Below are positions 56,960 to 64,000 of a stretch of DNA of 64,000 nucleotides, one piece after another. This DNA is from Aselliscus stoliczkanus (Eukaryota; Chordata; Mammalia; Chiroptera; Hipposideridae). The first letter of the stretch is position 1; each line of letters opens with the position of its first letter. Location of the stretch: the NCBI GenBank assembly GCA_033961575.1, contig CM066728.1, positions 32,612,352 through 32,676,351 of the forward strand, given 5' to 3'. The notes under the pieces were generated by a model. The model did not search any database, was not told the DNA's origin, and was given only the letters and a program-made list of their open reading frames with translations. The translations under genes were made by a program, and so were the position numbers.

Positions 56960-57570
56960 TTCATGGTTTTCTTTTTTTTTTAATTAAATTTATTGGGGTG
57001 ACAAAATGGTTAATAAAATTATATAGGTTTCAAGTGTACAATTCTATAATACATCATCTACCGGGGGTGCCAAAAACTGTATACCCATGACTTGTATTCA
57101 TCTTTTGTTATCAGTATATATTGAATATTACAATTTTAATACAGTTTTTTCCTTGCTTAAAATGTATATACATTTTTTTGCCCCCTCTGTATATATCACA
57201 TGGTGTGCTCACCACCCAGAGTCAGTTCTCCTTCCATCACCATATATTTGACCCCCTTTTCCCTCTTCTACCACCCCCTTCTCCCCTGAACTTCTGGGAA
57301 CCACTAAACTGTTGCCTGTGTCTATGAGTGTTTGTTTCTTTGTCTTGTTCATTTGTTGCTTTCAGTTTTATATCCCACATATGAGTGAAGTCATACAGTT
57401 CTCAATTTTTTCTGATGTATTTCACTTAGCATAATAATCTCAAGATCCATCCATGTTGTCACAAATGGCAGTATTTCATCTTTTCTTATGGCAGAGTAGT
57501 AGTATTCCATTGTGTATATATACCACATCTTTATCCAATCAGCTGTCGAAGGACACTTTGATTGTCTTGG
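56960..57570 (-). mobile_element. L1 3'-end remnant, antisense, carrying a MITE
   Basis: AAATTTATTGGGGTGACAAAATGG, GGTTTCAAGTGTACAATTC, CACCCAGAGTCAGTTCTCC, CACTTAGCATAATAATCTC and GTATTCCATTGTGTATATATACC are the reversed L1 3' end in order. A MITE interrupts it at 57061-57189. Confidence 0.85.
57061..57189. mobile_element. Mariner-type MITE with GGGTGCC ends, shorter copy
   Basis: The left end CCGGGGGTGCCAAAAACTG and right end TTTTTTTGCCCCCTCTG are flanked by TA (57059-57060, 57190-57191). The interior (CTTGTATTCATCTTTTGTTATC, CAGTATATATTGAATATTAC) is the reverse complement of part of 14348-14440, so this is the same family with a deletion. Confidence 0.9.
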
Positions 57571-57720
57571 CCCAATCTCTTCAAAGTCTTGCTTTCTACT
57601 TTAATAAGTGGAAACACTTAGTAGCAAAAGAAGTTCTGGAGGGGGTGGGCTCTGACATTCACAACATGCTAGGCCAACTCATATATTTTTAGCCCGCTGT
57701 TTGCAAATGCTAGGACATAA

Positions 57721-58087
57721 TGCTATAGACTTAATCTTTGTGCCCGCTCCCCGCAAAAAAACATTTGTGTTGAAATCTAATCCCCAGTGTGATGGTTTTT
57801 GGAGGTGGGGCCTTTGGGAGGTGATGAAGGCAGAGCCCTGGTGAATGGGATTAGTTCCCTTATAGTAAATACCTCTGAGAGCTTCCTCACCCCTTCTGCC
57901 ATGTGAGGATACAGTGAGAAGACAGCCAACAGCTTGTGAACCAGGAAGCGGGTCTCATAGGACATTGAAATTGCTGGCACCTTGATCTTGGACTTACAGC
58001 CTCCAGAACTGTGAAAAATAAATTTCTGTTCTTTATAACCCACCCAGACTTTGGTATTTTGTTATAGCAGCCCAAATAGACTAAGAC
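57721..58087 (+). mobile_element. MaLR-type (MST/MLT1-like) LTR, sense
   Basis: TGCTATAGACTTAATCTTTG, GTTGAAATCTAATCCCCAGTG, GGAGGTGGGGCCTTTGGGAGG, CTTGATCTTGGACTTACAGCC, CTCCAGAACTGTGAAAAATAAA and CAGCCCAAATAGACTAAGACA follow the MaLR LTR layout. AATAAA lies at 58017-58022. It is a solo LTR; no internal retroviral genes adjoin it. Confidence 0.8.
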
Positions 58088-59830
58088 ATGGAACACCTTT
58101 TGTCCTGATTTGTTTCATTAGAAAATTCAGTGGCTGTGACTTTTCTAATGTGTTTTGAATCCCGAAGAAGACTTGTTTACACATATACGAACAAATGATA
58201 TTTTTGGTCACTGGGTTCTATTAAGGAATTGAGGACACCACTGAACTGAGATCTCAGCCAACATTAGCCACTTTGTATGAAGATCTTTGTTTTTCTTCCC
58301 TACAGTGTGTTGTTCCTTCAACTCTTCCCCAACCTCCTCACCCACTCACCGAATAACAAACTTCTGGCATCCCAGAATTACATGCGCATATCAGTATTTA
58401 CATTCCTTTCCTTAAAAATAACAGTTTCTCTCACCATAAATATTTCTAAGAACACTTTGCCTTTTGTAGTATTTCTAAGTTTTGTCCATTCCGTTGTGAG
58501 CTTCTTGAGAAAAAGATAATATCTCAAGTATATTTTAGGCTCATATGTGTTAGATATAATCCTGGACTAATGGACTCTAAATATTTAATGAAAGGGTAAA
58601 GATAATAAATGCATTATAAATAAGTACGTACATATTGACTTATTATTTGGGATTAAATTGCTCTTTTTAAAAAGGATTATATATTGCAAATTCTGTTTCA
58701 GTGTCTTGTAGAGAAATCTACCTGTGGCAGCAAGATGGACAGATGATGCAATCCACACAGGGCAGCCTCCTGTGTGCATAGTAAGACAGAGAATAGGTCT
58801 GGAGAGCTAAGCACAGAATAACAAATAAATAATAAATCTACCCAAAAAAGGATGATATATGCATTATATACATATTTTTGAAAATTTGAAAAGAATGAAT
58901 GTCATTGCAATTCCACTATTCAGACATAACAACTAGTAAAATTTTGGTGTGTTTAGTTTGGTCTCTGATTAGTGGAACTATCACAACAAACAACTGTCAT
59001 TATAAGTCCAGCTTTCCTTGTACAATTGTGTTCTTTCCAGCTCTCATCTCACAGCAGTTATCTATTACTAGACTGAAAATAAGCTAAATTGATTTATTTG
59101 GCTTATTTTGTTTACCCCTCTGTATTCAAGGGTAGGTTGCATTATTGACGCTCCTGTTCAGACCTGACAGGTGTGCTCAGGAGCCAGCGTTCAATGCCTA
59201 GAGGAGCAGCTCCTAAGTCCACCCTATTGAATTTCAGGGTTTCAAGATGTGTCTACAAGTACAAAAAAAAAAAATGTCTAAAGCAATTATTGAATTTTGA
59301 GGGGTATTTTTCTTTTCTTGCCTTTTGTCTTAGTGATCAGGCCAAGTTGTTTTGATATCTGAGTTATCTGGGTAATTACCCCAGCTCCTCACCTTCCTAC
59401 TTGTGCAGCTTTCACTAACAAGCTGAAAATGTTCCTGTGGTGGCCATCCTCTAAGCAATTTGAGATGCTACTTTTCTTCCAAAAAATGCAGTTATACCAC
59501 AGATGCTCGGGCAGAAGCCCCCTTGTCCTCTGAAATAGTCTGAACTGGTGTAGAGATAAAGGGAAGGAGCTCTGGGTCCCAGGATCTGCGTGGAAAATGC
59601 TATCAACTCAAAACCCATTCCAACTTCCTTCTAGCTTAACTTGCTGTTCAAAGAGGCTGACAAAATAAACATTCATTGCTGCACCCCGTTGCAATGAGGG
59701 TTCTGCCTGTGACCTCGCTTCAGCTAAGCAGATAGATCTGTGTGAGACTAGAAGGTGGATGTGAGTCAAGTAAGGCAGCGGCTGGGCATGGGAGTGGAGG
59801 AAACAGTTCTTCTGTTGGGATACTGTCCAT
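58088..59830. other. Intergenic sequence, no gene recognised
   Basis: AT-rich with short open frames of no recognisable type. No SINE or DNA transposon detected. Confidence 0.4.
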
Positions 59831-59846
59831 CTAGAAGAGGTCAGCA

Positions 59847-59964
59847 GGGGCCGGCCGAGTGGCTTGGTGGTTAAGCGCTGGCTTGGGAAGCCAGTGGCCC
59901 CGGTTCGGGTCCCACATATGAGGACCAGTGGCACTGCCCTCAAAAAAAAAAGAAAACCTAATTG
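59847..59964 (+). mobile_element. Head-only SINE (type A), sense
   Basis: GGGGCCGGCCGAGTGGC head, GGTTCGGGTCCC B box, ending CACTGCCCTC with an A-rich tail. The 13-bp duplication GAAGAGGTCAGCA lies at 59834-59846 and 59965-59977. Confidence 0.93.
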
Positions 59965-60005
59965 GAAGAGGTCAGCAAACTTCAGCCCCCCAAGTGGCTG
60001 ATTTT

Positions 60006-60408
60006 TTTAAAAGATGTTTTATTGGGGAATTGGGGAAGGGGAACAGACATGTTGCTGTCTTTTTGTTCTTCAGTCTAGTTGCAGAGGACGTTGCTTCACT
60101 GGCCCATGTTGGTATCCTCATTGCGCTCTTTCTGGATGAGGCAGATCTGTCGCCGGCCTCTGGATGGTTGCTCACCGTGGCTATTGGCAGCTCACGCTGG
60201 CTGCCGGCCACTCACTGTAGCCTATGGCAGCCCACTGCAGCAGGGGCTGCAGCCTACACCGTCGCCAGGGCTCGCACAGCCCAGCTCCAGGTGAAGCTGT
60301 TGTTAGCTGTAGAGGGCAGTGTACTTGCCCTCATATGTGGGATCCGAACCAGGGCCGCTGGCATCCCCAAACCAGCTCTTAACCAATGCGCCACTCGGCC
60401 GGCTCCCC
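60006..60408 (-). mobile_element. SINE type B, antisense
   Basis: The reversed tail (TTTATTGGGGAATTGGGG), body (GAGGACGTTGCTTCACTGGCC) and head (CGCCACTCGGCCGGC) are present. The duplication AGTGGCTGATTTT lies at about 59993-60005 and 60409-60421, in hAT sequence. Confidence 0.92.
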
Positions 60409-60684
60409 AGTGGCTGATTTTATACATAAAGTTTTGTTGGAACCCAACCCTGCTCATTCATATAGTGTGTGCGGCTGCTTCCATGGTATAGCGGCACAAT
60501 TGAGTAGTCATGGCAGTGACCATGTGGCCCATAATGTCTGATATATTCACTCTCTGGTCTTTTAACAAAAGTTTGCTGACTCTGAATGACCTATGAGATT
60601 CCTTAGAAGAATCTAAGATCCATGAGTACTGTCTTTAAGGATTTACTTATAGACCCATTGTTTGTACTCCCAAAAGCATTAGGA

Positions 60685-60930
60685 AATTCATTCTTTCAGG
60701 AAATGTTGGTTGACTCTCTGCTACAGGCTAGGCCCGCTTCCAGGTGCTGGGAACACAGGGATAAATTAGACGATTTTCCTAACCTCATAGAAAGCATGTT
60801 CTAGCAAGAAGAGATAGATAATAAAGAAGTACACAAATAAGGGAGCAAGATAGTTTCGTATAGCAATGAAGGTTTCCACGAAAACAAAACAGGTTCTATG
60901 ATGAAGACTGACCCAAAAGGAGGGTGTCTG
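60685..60930 (-). mobile_element. L2 LINE 3'-end remnant, antisense
   Basis: AAATTCATTCTTTCAGGAAATG, CTTCCAGGTGCTGGGAACACAGG and CCTAACCTCATAGAAAGC are the reversed L2 3' end; ATAATAAAGAAGTACACAAATA fits the adjoining part. Confidence 0.55.
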
Positions 60931-62600
60931 TGTGCTCAGGGGTAATAACCAGCTCTCCATTTCTCTTTATGCTGAGTGGGTTTGACCATGATGGTACTAA
61001 TTGGAAATTGAGTGTGAATACTTATGCCTGGGCCACTACATAATAATGAGTGGGCAGGAAAAGAAGAGCCGAAACTTGTAATCCAGAGAATGTCGTCACA
61101 GGTTACCAATAATTTAAAGTCCTCAATCTGGGGAAAATAGATCAAATAAAAGAGCTACAAAACTAAATCCTAGCTTCAGGTTTTAGACTTATTTCTGCAT
61201 CAGAACACAAAAACAAGTTAAAAAATACAGTGTTTTACCCACATAGAACATATAGTTTTTGATTTGGGAAGGAGACATACTTTGGTGTATTTTTATATGT
61301 GTTATATATATTTTTTGTTTTTGTAAAGCTGCTGTGCTAGAGGTGGGAACATACTCTGATTAAGTTGCAAAACTTAAATAAAAGGTAATATTGAATTGAC
61401 AAGAGTATTGTGGTAACCTTGTTTTTAGGAGGACAGTGGTTGCATACTATTAGCTATTTTATTTATTTTTCTTTTATTTCTCAATTCTTCAAATAATAAG
61501 GTATGCCTTTCTCCACTCTGTTTTAGCAAATCAAGACACAAAATAAACCAGCAAAATTAGACTCATCTATCCCAGTCTAAATTTCTGGTCATTCAAGTTT
61601 TTAAAGCACAAAAACCTGCAAAACTCTCAGTCTGCGTTTCTGAACTTTACCGCTAATATAATTTCTATTCTTTTTAGGAGGGGGAACACGTTTTCTTGTT
61701 TATTTATTCCTTTGATAAAATACCTCAACTCATTATCGATGCTAAAATATAGTCTTGACTGTAACCCTGCTGCAGCACTGGGGATTGATGTTGAAAAGGA
61801 GACTAGAAGTGTCTGATCTTTTGCTTGTTTTGAAACAATAAGCCTCATGTTGTAAAAATGGCAGAGTTCTTAACGGTCCCTGGTTGAGCATAGCTAAATC
61901 CCGATCCGTGGGAGCATGTTTGTATTGCAGTGATCCTAATTTACCCATAAATAAATTATTCTGCTTCGAAGCCCATAATAAATATAGTTTTAATTGCATG
62001 CCAACTGTTGGACCCTAAAATTAGACAGCTTTGGTCTTCATTTGCCAATGGGAGGAGGTGCTCTGGAATATTTGAGTTGAGATATATCTGTGGCTCCAGA
62101 GGCACAGAAAAAAGAGGCAGAGACATTTTTGATGAGTGTCTGAACAAATTTCAGGTGTGGAAGCCTTATTTCTGTGTCAGACAGAGCCATGTTCAAATGG
62201 TTTTCAACCTGTTGAAGGGTAGTGCCCCAGCTGTGCCTTTTACCAGTTCTCTTCTTTTGAAGCTCCAGGGTCTATTTTCATAGCTGCAGCCAATGAGGGT
62301 GAGTCAGAGACTACCCTCCTGCTTGTTCCAGCCTTCGTTCTTCCTTAATTAGCAGAAACAGTACCCAGTTAGGAAAGATGTTCATGCCCTTGTGACTAAG
62401 AGCCTTCAAATAGTCACTCTCTGAAGGAAAATGTAGGACAATCTGACAAATTAACTCGAGCACCAGGGAATACAGGCCATGTGTGAAATTAGGTTGGCCC
62501 CAATAGAAGTGAGGTTAGGAGCAAGTGGGAGATTTTGAGCCACCCCACCTCCATCTGCACCCCTCTCCCACCCCACTCCCAACAGAGACCCCTGCATGCC
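60931..62600. other. Intergenic sequence, no gene recognised
   Basis: No named repeat; relatively low SINE content. Short open frames at 61742-62283 lack domain features. The 62008-62283 + frame has a mixed composition but no splice or promoter context that would support a gene. Confidence 0.4.
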
Positions 62601-62607
62601 TGCTCCA

Positions 62608-62735
62608 GCTGAGTGGTTCTGGGTAATCACTTAACCTCTTGGTGTCTGTTCCCTCATTTGAGAAACAGGGAGAATAACAGTATCTACCTCACTGAGTGGC
62701 TGTAAGGATTCAATCAGAGGATGTTAATCAAGTCC
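62608..62735 (+). mobile_element. MIR SINE, sense
   Basis: GTGGTTCTGGGTAATCACTTAACC, TCCCTCATTTGAGAAACAGGG and TACCTCACTGAGTGGCTG match the MIR core in order; the 5' end is missing. Confidence 0.75.
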
Positions 62736-62925
62736 TCCTCACCCCACCCCCAGAGTATCAGCAATGACAGTTGCTACTTCCTTCTTCCCTTTCTTCTGGG
62801 AGGGGAGGTGTATTCTTGAGTAAGTTATCTTCTAGCCCTGCTGGAGCAAAACACCAAGTGTGTTTTCATTCCTCGGTTCACAATATTAACAGATCAGAGC
62901 AAACCTTTTAAAACAACTACTCAAG

Positions 62926-63039
62926 GGGCCGGCTGAGTGTCGCGGTGGTTAAGCGCTGGCTTGGGAAGCCAGTGGCCCCAGTTCGGTCCCACATGTGAGG
63001 GCCAGTGACACTGCCCTCAAAAAAAAATAAATAAAAAAT
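62926..63039 (+). mobile_element. Head-only SINE (type A), sense
   Basis: GGGCCGGCTGAGTGTCGCGG head, CACTGCCCTC end and an A/T-rich tail. The 16-bp duplication AAAACAACTACTCAAG (62910-62925) matches AAAACAACTATTCAAG (63040-63055). Confidence 0.93.
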
Positions 63040-63055
63040 AAAACAACTATTCAAG

Positions 63056-64000
63056 CAATGTTGGAGGATTCCTGTGTTCTTTCACACAGCTGATATCATC
63101 TATCTTAACTTTTTATTAATGAAAAATGCATTCATTTACATATATTCAGGATGTTAACAACAGACCTGCAACCCTTTATTTTGCAAGTATAGAGTCGCAT
63201 TTCATTAGTAGAACAATAATTTGAATTTCTTGTTTTTTTCTCCTGTGGGAGGCAGGTAGCTTTTGACTTCTGTTTCATAATGGTCTTTGTTCGCCTTTGT
63301 TATAATACTTTCAAATTTCCTTTCTCTTTAACAGATCTGCTCTTCTACATTTCTGAGTATGTTTAAGAAATTTTTAAGAAGTGGACTTAAGCATGTGAGT
63401 GCTTCTTTCTTCTTGTGCCTCTTGACTTCTTCCAACCTCCTTTGCCCATGTTTAACTGTTTCCCCAAAGATTACAAAAGAATGTTGCTGATTCCTTGCTT
63501 CCTCTACATAAGGAATAAATAGGAAGCAGGAGAAACAAACTCTTAAAGCGAATTCCAGGTCTCAGTTAATTATAGATCAATCAAGCAATTCAGGATTTCC
63601 CAGTGATTTCTTTAAAAAGATTTCATTTGCTGAAGACATTATTCCTAGGAGCTGGGGTAAAAGGTTGTGTTCTCTGAAAGGGTTGGGTCATCTACATAAA
63701 CCCCTTAGCACTGCAGCTTACTTTCCTACTGGTTAAATGTGAAATGCATTCCTCCTTCCCCATTTACAATTTTGAATAGATTATAAATACATGTGGATGT
63801 TCCATTCTTTTGTAAATCCATGGTGTAATATAAACCAGTGCATCTCAATTTTTTTCTTGGCTTTCACAATCCTTTCTTTCAGGAGGAGAAATTGGCCAAG
63901 AGTGTCCCTCTAGTCCCAGCTCCCCAGCCACCAGACCCTGCTACCGTTTTCATTAGTTTCCTCATATACCCTTCCGAGATATTTTAAGAATATACAAGTA
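63056..64000. other. Intergenic sequence to the window end, no gene recognised
   Basis: AT-rich, no named repeat, no extended open frame. Confidence 0.4.

Larger units (their letters stand above)
59838..60593. mobile_element. hAT-type MITE split by two SINEs
   Basis: AGAGGTCAGCAAACTTCAGC (59968-59987) and the right part (ATAAAGTTTTGTTGGAACCC, TGAGTAGTCATGGCAGTGACC, AAAGTTTGCTGACTCTG to about 60593) together match the same hAT element family as 25998-26805. A sense type A SINE lies at its left end and an antisense type B SINE lies between the halves. Confidence 0.65.

Noticed and set aside
62008..62283. 91-codon plus-strand frame
   Set aside because: No recognised family and no gene context; left as chance.

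Overview
This is a mammalian nuclear window. It holds one protein-coding gene with spliced introns, a CpG-island promoter, and AT-rich sequence full of L1, L2 and MIR remnants, MaLR-type LTRs, DNA-transposon fossils and many tRNA-derived SINEs. The SINE heads begin GGGCCGGC and several bodies contain a 'ccacaactagactgaa' block. That resembles bat SINEs, so a bat (perhaps Yinpterochiroptera, rhinolophoid type) is the best guess. This is inference from memory of repeat families, not a database result.

The gene is FEM1C on the + strand. A GC-rich island lies at about 9.48-10.72 kb and includes a 21-bp minisatellite at 9509-9718. A probable non-coding first exon lies in the island. A 5'UTR/coding exon follows at about 11050-11781, then a 21.3-kb intron (11782-33085). 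The terminal exon starts at 33086, its stop codon ends at 34395, and it carries a 3'UTR that probably reaches about 37.85 kb. The two coding pieces (544 and 1310 nt) join in frame to 617 codons plus a stop, the length I recall for mammalian FEM1C, with no frameshift or stop. FEM1C is the substrate receptor of a CUL2-Elongin B/C ubiquitin ligase that reads C-terminal arginine degrons.

Region by region. 1-9.4 kb is the 5' flank, with a 5'-truncated L1 that carries a SINE, a four-module SINE and an L2 remnant. 9.4-11 kb is the promoter. 11-38 kb is the gene; its intron carries L1 remnants antisense to the gene, a palindromic mariner element, a Tigger1-like fossil, a Tigger inside a hAT element, and SINEs. 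38-41 kb holds five same-orientation SINEs around a small GC-rich patch with a perfect CRE. 41-64 kb has no recognisable gene: L1/L2/MIR remnants, three LTR-like stretches (two of them recognisable MaLR-type LTRs, one of which carries an 80-bp mariner MITE), a U6 retropseudogene and more SINEs.

No CRISPR array, operon, prokaryotic feature or true tRNA/rRNA gene is present. The most unusual structures are the 21-bp array of GC boxes beside the FEM1C promoter, the roughly 350-bp inverted repeat made by a rearranged mariner inside the intron, and a SINE lineage whose copies carry different numbers of tRNA-like modules.
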